64,000 nt of DNA, from positions 1 to 64,000 of the forward strand of contig NZ_JNWK01000079.1 of the NCBI RefSeq assembly GCF_000716445.1, read 5' to 3'. The position numbers were made by a program, and so were the translations under genes. Numbering within the stretch: the stretch's first letter is position 1; each line of letters opens with the position of its first letter. Shown one piece after another: positions 55,670 to 63,602 of the stretch. The DNA is from Streptomyces wedmorensis (lineage in GTDB: Bacteria > Actinomycetota > Actinomycetes > Streptomycetales > Streptomycetaceae). The notes beneath the pieces were generated by a model. The model had not been told where the DNA came from, made no database searches, and worked only from the letters and a program-made list of their open reading frames with translations.

Positions 55670-56799
55670 GCACCGACATCGAGCCGCAGGAACACACCGA
55701 GCTCCGTGCCGCCGTCGCCGCCCTCGGCCGCCGCCACGGCCCCGGCTTCGACCGGGCCGCCCTGTGGGCGGAGGCCGGGAAGCTGGGCTACCTGGGCGTG
55801 AACCTTCCCGAGGAGTACGGCGGCGGGGGCGGCGGCATCGCCGAGCTGTCCCTGGTCCTGGAGGAGGCGGGCGCCGCCGGGGCCCCGCTCCTGATGATGG
55901 TCGTGTCGCCCGCGATCTGCGGCACGGTGATCGCCCGCTTCGGCACCGAGGAGCAGAAGCGGGCCTGGCTCCCCGGCCTCGCCGACGGCTCGAAGACGAT
56001 GGCGTTCGGCATCACCGAGCCCGACGCGGGCTCCAACTCGCACCGCATCACCACCACCGCGACCCGCACCGAGGACGGCTGGGTCCTGAACGGGCGCAAG
56101 GTCTTCGTCTCCGGCGTCGACATCGCCGACGCGACCCTCATCGTCGGCCGCACCTCCGACGCCCGCACGGGCAACCTGAAGCCCTGCCTCTTCATCGTCC
56201 CGCGTGACGCGCCCGGCTTCGACCGCCGCCACATCGAGATGGAACTCGCCGCCGACGAGAAGCAGTTCGAGCTCACCATCGACGACGTGCACCTGCCGGC
56301 GGACGCGCTCGTCGGCGACGAGGACGCGGGCCTCCTCCAGCTCTTCGCGGGCCTCAACCCCGAGCGGATCATGACCGCCGCGTTCGCGATCGGCATGGGC
56401 CGCCACGCCCTGGAGCGTGCGGTGACCTACGCCAAGGAGCGCCAGGTCTGGAAGGCGCCCATCGGCTCCCACCAGGCCATCGCCCACCCCCTCGCGCAGG
56501 CCCACATCGAGCTCGAACTCGCCCGCCTGATGATGCAGAAGGCGGCGAGGCTGTACGACGCGGGCGACGACGTCGGCGCGGGCGAGGCCGCCAACATGGC
56601 GAAGTACGCCGCCGCCGAGGCCTGCGTGAAGGCCGTCGACACCGCCGTCCACACCCTCGGCGGCAACGGACTCACCCGCGAGTTCGGCCTCGCCCGCCTG
56701 GTCACCGCCGCCCGGGTGGCCCGGATCGCCCCGGTCAGCCGCGAGATGATCCTGAACTACGTGTCGAGCCACACCCTGGGGCTGCCCAAGTCGTACTGA
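55666..56799 (+). CDS. Acyl-CoA dehydrogenase (AtuD/isovaleryl type)
   Basis: A 377-residue FAD flavoenzyme. GYLGVNLPEEYGGGGGG, AFGITEPDAGSNSHRITTTA and HTLGGNGLTREFGLARLVTA are family landmarks. The segment GLNPERIMTAAFAIGMG places a Glu where isovaleryl-CoA dehydrogenase has its catalytic base, favouring a branched substrate; the medium-chain position near the C-terminus lacks one. Such an enzyme would introduce the double bond needed by the carboxylase. ATG 55666 overlaps the previous stop. Last gene of operon 1. Confidence 0.92.
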   Translation: MSTDIEPQEHTELRAAVAALGRRHGPGFDRAALWAEAGKLGYLGVNLPEEYGGGGGGIAELSLVLEEAGAAGAPLLMMVVSPAICGTVIARFGTEEQKRAWLPGLADGSKTMAFGITEPDAGSNSHRITTTATRTEDGWVLNGRKVFVSGVDIADATLIVGRTSDARTGNLKPCLFIVPRDAPGFDRRHIEMELAADEKQFELTIDDVHLPADALVGDEDAGLLQLFAGLNPERIMTAAFAIGMGRHALERAVTYAKERQVWKAPIGSHQAIAHPLAQAHIELELARLMMQKAARLYDAGDDVGAGEAANMAKYAAAEACVKAVDTAVHTLGGNGLTREFGLARLVTAARVARIAPVSREMILNYVSSHTLGLPKSY

Positions 56800-56962
56800 T
56801 CGCGGAGGCGGTCGTGCGGGGCCTCTCGGGACGCGTCCTGCCGGCCCGGTGCGGGGGTGGTACCCGGGTATGACGGGACAGTTGGCTCCGGGGTGTGACG
56901 ACGACGGTGGCGAGGGGCGGTGAGAGTGCGGGCATCCGCCGAACGAGTCGAGGAGGCCGTCG

Positions 56963-57427
56963 ATGCCGCCGTCGATGCCCGCGATCCGCCGCACCGTCCA
57001 CACCGCCACCCGCGCGTTCCTGGCGCTGCCGATCGGGCTCGCGGCGGTCGTGCTGACGCTGACCGGGCAGCCGGGCCGGGCCGGACGCGTGCGGGCGCGG
57101 CTCGGCGGCGGCGGGTGGACCGGGCGCGGGGTGCTCGGCCGGGCCGTGCTCGGGCTGCCGTTGGACGTGGCGGCCTTCGTGCTGGTCGGGTACGCCCTGT
57201 TCAACTCGGTGCGGAACTTCGGCTACCCCCTCTGGTACCTGGACACCGACTATCACCAGGCCTGGGGCGGGCCGACCATGGCCGGTGTCTGGGCGGTGCA
57301 CGGGCTGGGCTGGCTGCTCTGCCTCGCGGTGCTGCTGCACTGGCCGGTGCGCTGGCTCGCCGGGGGCCAGCGTGCCCTGGACCGGCGCCTCACGTCTCAT
57401 CTCGGCCAATCACGCCTCCGGTTGTGA
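56963..57427 (+). CDS. Stand-alone sensor-domain membrane protein
   Basis: A 154-residue protein resembling the 'Sensor' domain that opens many actinobacterial histidine kinases (ATRAFLALPIGLAAVVLTLT; FGYPLWYLDTDYHQAWGGPT). Three to four helices are present but there is no kinase part, so it is either a free-standing sensor or the remnant of a kinase gene. ATG 56963 follows GGAGG. It lies between the two acyl-CoA operons without a clear link to them. Confidence 0.6.
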   Translation: MPPSMPAIRRTVHTATRAFLALPIGLAAVVLTLTGQPGRAGRVRARLGGGGWTGRGVLGRAVLGLPLDVAAFVLVGYALFNSVRNFGYPLWYLDTDYHQAWGGPTMAGVWAVHGLGWLLCLAVLLHWPVRWLAGGQRALDRRLTSHLGQSRLRL

Positions 57428-57490
57428 AGACCGCGTATACGATCCCCTCGTTTCGCTCACATTCGAGCGCCACGAGTCAGGGAGACGCGC

Positions 57491-58108
57491 ATGTACCAGC
57501 AGCCCGGCCCGTACCAGGCTCCTCCGCCGTGGGTGCCGACCCGCCGCTGGTGGCAGCATCCCGCCCTGGTCATCACGCTGTTGGTGCTCTTCCCGCCGGG
57601 CGGCATAGCCCTGGCCTGGCTGAGCCGCTGGAGCAGCCGGGCCAAGATCGTGGCGACGGTCCTGTCGGCCCTGTGGTTCGTCATCGCGCTCGCCGTCGAC
57701 GACCCGGAGAAGAACGGCACGGACGACCCGAAGCCCACCACGACGGCCACGGCCCCCGCGACGCCGACCGGGCCGAGCCCCACGGCCACCACGCCGGAAC
57801 CGAGCCCGACCACCGAGTCGCCCACCCCGGAGCCGACGACGGAGGCCCCGACCACCGAGGCCCCGGAGCCGACCACCGAGGCGCCGACCACCCGGGCGCC
57901 GGAGCCGACGCGCACCACACCGAGGCCCGTGAAGCCGAAGCCGGTCCAGACGACCCGGCCGCCGGAGACCGCCGAGCCGGAGCCGGAGGTCTACTACGAG
58001 AACTGCGCCGCCGTCCGGGCCGCCGGTGCCGCCCCCATCCACGTCGGGGAGCCCGGCTACGGCAGGCACCTCGACCGCGACGGCGACGGGGTCGCCTGCG
58101 AGGGCTGA
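57491..58108 (+). CDS. Excalibur-domain cell-surface protein
   Basis: A 205-residue protein: a Pro/Tyr-rich start, two helices (PALVITLLVLFPPGGIALAW, IVATVLSALWFVIALAV), a long Thr/Pro/Glu-rich stalk (TTEAPTTEAPEPTTEAP), and a C-terminal excalibur module (YYENCAAVRAAGAAPIH, then GYGRHLDRDGDGVACE) in which the DxDxDG loop probably binds calcium. The stalk suggests an exposed domain crossing the cell wall. ATG 57491 after GGGAGACGC. Function unknown. Confidence 0.85.
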   Translation: MYQQPGPYQAPPPWVPTRRWWQHPALVITLLVLFPPGGIALAWLSRWSSRAKIVATVLSALWFVIALAVDDPEKNGTDDPKPTTTATAPATPTGPSPTATTPEPSPTTESPTPEPTTEAPTTEAPEPTTEAPTTRAPEPTRTTPRPVKPKPVQTTRPPETAEPEPEVYYENCAAVRAAGAAPIHVGEPGYGRHLDRDGDGVACEG

Positions 58109-58138
58109 GCCGCCGCGCCGGCCGTCGCGGTAAACCAT

Positions 58139-58158
58139 GCAGGCATGCTTGATTGTTT
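58139..58158 (+). promoter_or_regulatory. Operator/promoter of acyl-CoA operon 2
   Basis: GCAGGCATGCTTGATTGTTT matches the site at 49378-49397 at 18 of 20 positions. TTGATT (58150-58155) and CAGGGT 17 bp downstream would make a promoter overlapped by the operator. It is 86 bp upstream of the ligase gene of the operon that ends with the TetR gene. Confidence 0.65.
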
Positions 58159-58243
58159 TTCGGAGTGCTGACAGGGTCTCCCCAAGTCCCGCGCGCAGCA
58201 GCGATCCTGGCGTCCACCTCTCACCTCTCCAGGGGGTCAACGC

Positions 58244-59821
58244 ATGGTGTTCCACAGCGACTACGAGGCCGTCCCCACCCTCTCCCTGCCCATCCACGAC
58301 GCCGTACTCGGCCGCGCCGCCGAGTACGGCGACACCCCGGCGCTCGTCGACGGGGCGGGGGAGCTCTCGCTCACGTACGGGCAGGTGGACGGCTTCCACC
58401 GGAGGGTGGCGGCCGGGCTCGCGGAGGCGGGGCTGCGCAAGGGGGACGTCCTCGCCCTGCACAGCCCCAACACGGTGCTGTTCCCGATCGCGTTCTACGC
58501 CGCCACCCGCGCCGGGGCCGCCGTCACCACCGTGCACCCGCTGGCCACGCCCGAGGAGTTCGCCAAGCAGCTCAAGGACTCGTCCGCGCGGTGGATCGTC
58601 ACGGTGTCCCCGCTGCTCGCCGCCGCCCGCGCCGCCGCCGAACTCGCCGGCGGGATCGAGGAGGTATTCGTCTGCGACCAGGCACCGGAGGGCGAGGACG
58701 TCCGCTCCCTCCAGGGCTTCCTGGCGAGCACGGGTCCCGTCCCGGACCACGCGATCGACCCCGACCAGGACGTGGCCGCCCTCCCGTACTCCTCCGGCAC
58801 CACCGGCGTCCCCAAGGGCGTGATGCTCACGCACACGTCGATCGCCACCAACCTGGCGCAGCTGGAGCCGTTCGTCCCGATGGGCCCGGGAGACCGGATT
58901 CTGGCGGTATTGCCCTTCTTTCACATATACGGCCTCACGGCTCTCATGAACGCCCCGCTGCGGCAGGGCGCCACCGTCGTCGTACTGCCCCGCTTCGAAC
59001 TCGACACCTTCCTCGGCGCCATCCAGGAACACCGCATCAACGGGCTGTACGTCGCCCCGCCGATCGTCCTCGCCCTCGCCAAGCACCCGGCCGTCGCCGA
59101 CTACGACCTGTCGTCCCTCGAGTACATCGTCAGCGCCGCCGCCCCGCTCGACGCGGCCCTCGCCGAGGCCTGCTCCGCCCGCCTCGGACTGCCGCCGGTC
59201 CGGCAGGCGTACGGGATGACCGAGCTGTCCCCCGGCACCCACGTCGTACCGCTCGACGCCCAGAACCCCCCGCCCGGCACCGTCGGACGCCTGCTGCCCT
59301 CCACCGAGATGCGGATCCTGTCCCTCGACGACCCCACGAAGGACGCGGCACCCGGGGAGGAAGGCGAGGTCGCCATCCGGGGACCCCAGGTCATGAAGGG
59401 CTACCTGGGCCGGCCCGACGCCACCGCCGCCATGATCGACGCCGACGGCTGGGTCCACACCGGCGACATCGGCCGCGTCGACGAGGACGGCTGGCTGTTC
59501 GTCGTCGACCGGGTGAAGGAACTCATCAAGTACAAGGGCTTCCAGGTCGCCCCCGCCGAACTCGAAGCCCTCCTCCTCACCCACGACGGCATCGCCGACG
59601 CCGCCGTCATCGGCGTCACCGACGCCGACGGCACCGAGATCCCCAAGGCCTTCGTCGTACGCCAGCCCGCCGCGGCCGCGCTCACCGCCGAGGAGGTCCT
59701 CGCGCACGTCGCCGCGCGCGTCTCCCCGTACAAGAAGGTCCGCGCCGTGGAGTTCATCGACACCGTCCCCCGGGCAGCGTCCGGGAAGATCCTCCGCAGA
59801 GAGTTGAGGGACCGCGCATGA
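58244..59821 (+). CDS. Acyl-CoA ligase (4-coumarate-CoA-ligase-like AMP-forming)
   Basis: A 525-residue adenylate-forming enzyme. The ATP loop YSSGTTGVPKGVMLTH, YGMTELSPGTH, GWVHTGDIGRVDEDGWLFVV, hinge region and the catalytic Lys in GKILRREL are all present. It activates a carboxylic acid as its CoA thioester; the 4CL-like branch takes aromatic or branched/fatty acids. First gene of operon 2, ATG 58244 after AGGGGG, overlapping the next gene by 4 bp. It is the obvious entry step for the pathway encoded by both operons. Confidence 0.92.
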   Translation: MVFHSDYEAVPTLSLPIHDAVLGRAAEYGDTPALVDGAGELSLTYGQVDGFHRRVAAGLAEAGLRKGDVLALHSPNTVLFPIAFYAATRAGAAVTTVHPLATPEEFAKQLKDSSARWIVTVSPLLAAARAAAELAGGIEEVFVCDQAPEGEDVRSLQGFLASTGPVPDHAIDPDQDVAALPYSSGTTGVPKGVMLTHTSIATNLAQLEPFVPMGPGDRILAVLPFFHIYGLTALMNAPLRQGATVVVLPRFELDTFLGAIQEHRINGLYVAPPIVLALAKHPAVADYDLSSLEYIVSAAAPLDAALAEACSARLGLPPVRQAYGMTELSPGTHVVPLDAQNPPPGTVGRLLPSTEMRILSLDDPTKDAAPGEEGEVAIRGPQVMKGYLGRPDATAAMIDADGWVHTGDIGRVDEDGWLFVVDRVKELIKYKGFQVAPAELEALLLTHDGIADAAVIGVTDADGTEIPKAFVVRQPAAAALTAEEVLAHVAARVSPYKKVRAVEFIDTVPRAASGKILRRELRDRA

Positions 59822-60546
59822 CCCTGGTGACCACCACCGAGGAACGGGGCATCACCACCCTCGCCCTCGACTCCCCCGACACCCGCAACGCGCTCTCCGC
59901 CCCGCTCGTCGCCGAACTCGCCGACGCGCTCACCGTCTGCGGCAAGGACCCGGCCGTCCGCGCCGTCGTCCTCACCCACACCGGCACCACCTTCAGCGCG
60001 GGCGCCGACCTGAAGGCCCCGCCCAGCCCGTACGCCTTCGTCGACCTGCTCCGGCAGATCCTCGAGCTGCCGAAACCCGTCGTCGCCCACGTCACCGCCG
60101 GCAGTCACACCCGCGCCGGCGGCCTCGGACTCCTCGGCGCCGCCGACATCGTCCTCGCCGGCCAGGGCGCCGACTTCGCCCTCACGGAGGTACGCATCGG
60201 GGTCGCGCCCGCCGTCGTCTCCCTCACCCTCCTGCCGCGCCTCGAACCCCGCGCCGCCGCCCGCCACTACCTCACCGGCGAACGGTTCGGCGTCCCCGAG
60301 GCCGTCACCATGGGCCTGGTCACCGCCACCGACGACGAGCTCGACACCGTCCTCGACGCCCTCCGCGCCGGCTCCCCGCAGGGCCTGCGCGAGGCGAAAC
60401 GACTGGTCACCGCTAAAGTCCTGGAGACCTTCGAACGCGACGCGGAGGACCTGGTGCAGAGGTCGGCCACGCTCTTCGCCTCCGCCGAGGCACGCGAAGG
60501 GATGACGGCCTTCCTCGAACGACGGGACCCCGCATGGCGGCTGTGA
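59818..60546 (+). CDS. Enoyl-CoA hydratase/isomerase family protein
   Basis: A 242-residue crotonase. ALDSPDTRNALSAPLVAEL, FSAGADLKAPPSP and AGGLGLLGAADIVLA mark the CoA site and oxyanion hole. In typical hydratases the segment reads GGGxELA with a catalytic Glu; here the aligned residue is Gly, while the second acid (LTEVRIG) is kept. This suggests an altered reaction such as isomerisation or a one-acid hydration. Coupled to the ligase (ATGA) and overlapping the TetR gene by 13 bp. Confidence 0.88.
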   Translation: MTLVTTTEERGITTLALDSPDTRNALSAPLVAELADALTVCGKDPAVRAVVLTHTGTTFSAGADLKAPPSPYAFVDLLRQILELPKPVVAHVTAGSHTRAGGLGLLGAADIVLAGQGADFALTEVRIGVAPAVVSLTLLPRLEPRAAARHYLTGERFGVPEAVTMGLVTATDDELDTVLDALRAGSPQGLREAKRLVTAKVLETFERDAEDLVQRSATLFASAEAREGMTAFLERRDPAWRL

Positions 60547-61130
60547 CCGCACCCAAGCCGGACCGCAACCCCAAGCAGGACAGGAGCCGCGCCACCCGGC
60601 AGCGGCTCCTGGAGGCCGCCGTGGCCTGTCTGGCCGAGCGCGGCTGGGCGGGCTCCACGGTCGCCGTCGTCGCGGAACGCGCCGGCGTCTCCCGGGGCGC
60701 CGCCCAGCACCACTTCCCGACCCGCGAGGACCTGTTCACGGCCGCCGTCGAGTACGTCGCCGAGGAACGGTCCCACGCGCTGCGCGCCCTGCCGTCCCGC
60801 GACCGCAAGGAAGCCGTCGCCGCCCTCGTCGACCTCTACACCGGCCCCCTCTTCCGGGCCGCGCTCCACCTCTGGGTCGCCGCCTCCGACGAGGACCAGC
60901 TCCGCGCCCGCGTCACCGAACTGGAGGCCCGCGTCGGCCGCGAGTCCCACCGCATCGCCGTCGAGGTGCTCGGCGCGGACGAGTCCCGGCCCGGCGTCCG
61001 CGAGACCGTCCAAGGCCTCCTCGACATGGCCCGCGGCCTCGGCCTCGCCACCCTCCTCACGGACGACCGCGCCCGCCGGGAACGTGTCGTCTCCCAGTGG
61101 GCGCGGCTCGTGGAAGAGGCGCTCGCCTGA
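60534..61130 (+). CDS. TetR-family regulator of the acyl-CoA operons
   Basis: A 198-residue TetR repressor with the N-terminal HTH (SRATRQRLLEAAVACLAERG, VAERAGVSRGAAQHHFPTRE) and an all-helical ligand domain. It is the last gene of operon 2 and overlaps the crotonase gene by 13 bp. The two shared operators (49378 and 58139) make it the best candidate to repress both operons, released by an acyl-CoA; the link is inference from position and motif. Confidence 0.9.
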   Translation: MAAVTAPKPDRNPKQDRSRATRQRLLEAAVACLAERGWAGSTVAVVAERAGVSRGAAQHHFPTREDLFTAAVEYVAEERSHALRALPSRDRKEAVAALVDLYTGPLFRAALHLWVAASDEDQLRARVTELEARVGRESHRIAVEVLGADESRPGVRETVQGLLDMARGLGLATLLTDDRARRERVVSQWARLVEEALA

Positions 61131-61153
61131 CCGCGTGACCGCGGCCGGACGGA

Positions 61154-62191
61154 TCAGACGCCCGGGATCGCCCGCGCCCGGAAGGCGTCGCGCACCGCGT
61201 CCGCCGCCGCCGTGCCGTACATCTTCTGCGCGGTCGCGACCGTCGTGAGGGCCGCGGCCTGGAAGCTGGTGTCGGCGGTGAAGCCGAACTGGGCGTTCAC
61301 GATGATCCGGTCGGCCGTACGGGCACCGAGCTTGCCCCGGATGTCGAAGAGGGCCCGGGACCAGATCTCGCCGTCGGCGTGGACCTCGCCCTCCAGGTCC
61401 GCGTACGTCTTCGTGCCGTCGATGCGACGCAGGCAGTGCGGGGCCGCGCTGTAGCCGGTCGCGTCCCAGTCGGCCACGCAGGCCTGGTCGGCCTTCATCG
61501 GCCAGCCGTACTTCGCGACCGCGTTCGTGCCGACGGCCACCGCCAGGTAGTCGCCGAAGGCCTCGCCGATCGCCCCGGCCTCCGGGGAGGTGCCGAAGCC
61601 CGGCACCTGCGCGTGGTGCACGGCGTGACCGTACTCGTGGACGATCACCTCGGCGTCCTCGGCGTCGTCCACCCCGCCCTTGCCGAAGCGGATCTCGGCC
61701 TTCTTGTCGGTGAAGAACGAGTTGTCGGAGCCCCACTGGTTCAGCCGGACCGGCTGGACGCGGTCGTTCGCCCCGCGCAGCTCGGTGCCGAAGCCCAGGC
61801 TCTGGAGGTACTCCTGCGACTCGTTGACCCAGAAGTACGCCATGACCTGCTCGAACTCGTCGTCCGAGCGGTCGAAGGAGGCGGCGTCGGCGGCCTTCGC
61901 CGGGTTGCCGGTCTCGGAGCGGACGGCGACCCACTTGCCGGACAGGGCGCCGCTCGCGTCCAGGTTGCGCAGCGCGACGGTGGCGTACGCGGAGGCGGGG
62001 ACGTCGCTCACCGCGTCCTTGTGGTCGGTGAGGGACTGGTCGCCCGAGGACTGGACCGGGTTCACCATGAAGACGCGGGCCTGCGGCGCGGACGCGGCGG
62101 ACGCCCCCGCGGACGGGAGCAGCGCCGCGGTGGCGGTGGCCACGGTGACGGCTGCCGCGGCGGCCAGGCCACGAGAGGTGCGGCGGGTCAT
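61154..62191 (-). CDS. Secreted zinc metallopeptidase (gluzincin)
   Basis: A 345-residue exported protease. The signal peptide (RGLAAAAAVTVATATAALLP, cut near ASA) is followed by a domain with the zinc motif HEYGHAVHH and the third ligand Glu in EAGAIGEAFGDYLAV, the gluzincin arrangement of M4/M36-like peptidases. There is no long propeptide, so it is a compact member. ATG 62191 has AGGAGG 6 nt upstream; an ATG two codons earlier is too close to it. It converges on the TetR gene. Confidence 0.88.
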   Translation of the reverse strand: MTRRTSRGLAAAAAVTVATATAALLPSAGASAASAPQARVFMVNPVQSSGDQSLTDHKDAVSDVPASAYATVALRNLDASGALSGKWVAVRSETGNPAKAADAASFDRSDDEFEQVMAYFWVNESQEYLQSLGFGTELRGANDRVQPVRLNQWGSDNSFFTDKKAEIRFGKGGVDDAEDAEVIVHEYGHAVHHAQVPGFGTSPEAGAIGEAFGDYLAVAVGTNAVAKYGWPMKADQACVADWDATGYSAAPHCLRRIDGTKTYADLEGEVHADGEIWSRALFDIRGKLGARTADRIIVNAQFGFTADTSFQAAALTTVATAQKMYGTAAADAVRDAFRARAIPGV

Positions 62192-62359
62192 GGACATCCT
62201 CCTGCGATGGGATGCTGCGACGGGAAGCTTGGCGTGTACTCAACACGCAATGGCGGCGATCTTCGCGTACGCCCACCGTTTTGAACAGACCCCGAGAGCC
62301 CCGCCCGGCACGTGAGCCGGACCACAGTCCATCTCGCACACCCGCAGTACTCTGGTCGC

Positions 62360-62434
62360 ATGCCTCTGCTCGTACGCCGCCGCCACGTGGACTTCGTCCG
62401 CGTCACGAGCATGAGCTGTCGCCGCTCCGCCTGA
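62360..62434 (+). CDS. Putative leader peptide with RRRHVDFVRV motif
   Basis: ATG 62360 to TGA 62434 encodes 24 residues: MPLLVRRRHVDFVRV, then TSMSCRRSA. This is the pattern of actinobacterial leader peptides (Arg/His-rich head, V-R-V, Cys near the end) that are proposed to regulate sulfur-related genes by ribosome stalling at Cys. TACTCT (62349-62354) lies 5 nt before the ATG and could be a -10 box giving a leaderless start. It is 124 bp upstream of the oxygenase gene on the same strand. Confidence 0.65.
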   Translation: MPLLVRRRHVDFVRVTSMSCRRSA

Positions 62435-62558
62435 CCTTCCCGGGTACCACTCCACACCCCGGCCGGTCCCTCGTCGCAGCCCCCAGCCGATCGGCACCCG
62501 TGGCCCCCGCACCACCCTCGCGGCCGCCCCGGGCACCCGTAACCCCGCGGACGCACCC

Positions 62559-63602
62559 ATGACGAACAGCTCGTACCCCTCCCAGCTCCCCATCGTCGAC
62601 CTCTCGGCCGCCGACCGGGGCCCCCGGGCCCGCAGGCTCCTCCACGCCCAGCTGCACTCGGCCGCCCACGACGTGGGCTTCTTCCAGCTCATCGGGCACG
62701 GCATCACCGAAGCCGAGACACAGGCCCTCACCACCGCCATGCGTGCCTTCTTCGCCCTGCCCGAGGCCGACCGGCTCGCCCTCGACAACATCAACTCGCC
62801 GCACTTCCGCGGCTACACCCGCATCGGCGACGAACGCACCGCCGGCGCCCGCGACTGGCGCGACCAGCTCGACATCGGCGCCGAGCGCCCCGCCCACGCC
62901 CCCGCACCCTGGGAAGCCCCCTACTGGTGGCTCGAAGGCCCCAACCAGTGGCCCGCCGCCCTCCCCGAGCTCCGCACCGCCGCCCTGCACTGGATCGACC
63001 GCCTCAGCGGCGTCGCCGAGCGGCTCCTCCACGAGCTGCTCGCCTCCATCGGCGCGCCCGCGGACTTCTACGACGACATCTTCGGCCCCCGCGCCCACCC
63101 GCACCTCAAGCTGGTGCGCTACCCCGGCAGCAGCGGCGAGGGCGACGACCAGGGCGTCGGCGCCCACAAGGACTACGGCTTCCTCACCCTGCTGCTCCAG
63201 GACCAGGTCGGCGGCCTCCAGGTCCAGCGCGAGGACGGGAACTTCCACGACGTGCCCCCGCTGCCGGGAGCCTTCGTCGTCAACCTCGGCGAACTCCTCG
63301 AAGTGGCCACCGACGGCTACCTGATCGCCACCAACCACCGAGTGGTCTCCCCGCCCGGAGCGACGGAACGCTACTCCGTCCCGTTCTTCTACAACCCGCG
63401 GCTCGACGCCCGCATCTCCCCGCTGGCCTTCCCGTACGCCGACCGGGCCCCCGGCGTCACGGTCGACCCGGCGAACCCGCTGTTCGCCGAGTACGGCCGC
63501 AACGAACTGAAGGGGAAGCTCCGCGCCCACCCGTCGGTGGCCGCCCGCCACCACGCGGAGCTCCTGCTGCACCCCGAGGGTCAGCCGGTGATGTCCGCGT
63601 AA
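62559..63602 (+). CDS. Isopenicillin-N-synthase-family 2-oxoglutarate/Fe(II) oxygenase
   Basis: A 347-residue non-haem iron oxygenase. The N-terminal LPIVDLSAADRG and FFQLIGHGI, the iron ligands His/Asp in GAHKDYGFLTLLLQD, the second His in TNHRVVSPP and the RYSVPFFYNP co-substrate motif are all in place. Members hydroxylate or desaturate small molecules. Substrate unknown; the Cys-type leader peptide upstream hints at a sulfur link. Its last 22 bp overlap the end of the convergent citrate synthase gene. Confidence 0.9.
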   Translation: MTNSSYPSQLPIVDLSAADRGPRARRLLHAQLHSAAHDVGFFQLIGHGITEAETQALTTAMRAFFALPEADRLALDNINSPHFRGYTRIGDERTAGARDWRDQLDIGAERPAHAPAPWEAPYWWLEGPNQWPAALPELRTAALHWIDRLSGVAERLLHELLASIGAPADFYDDIFGPRAHPHLKLVRYPGSSGEGDDQGVGAHKDYGFLTLLLQDQVGGLQVQREDGNFHDVPPLPGAFVVNLGELLEVATDGYLIATNHRVVSPPGATERYSVPFFYNPRLDARISPLAFPYADRAPGVTVDPANPLFAEYGRNELKGKLRAHPSVAARHHAELLLHPEGQPVMSA

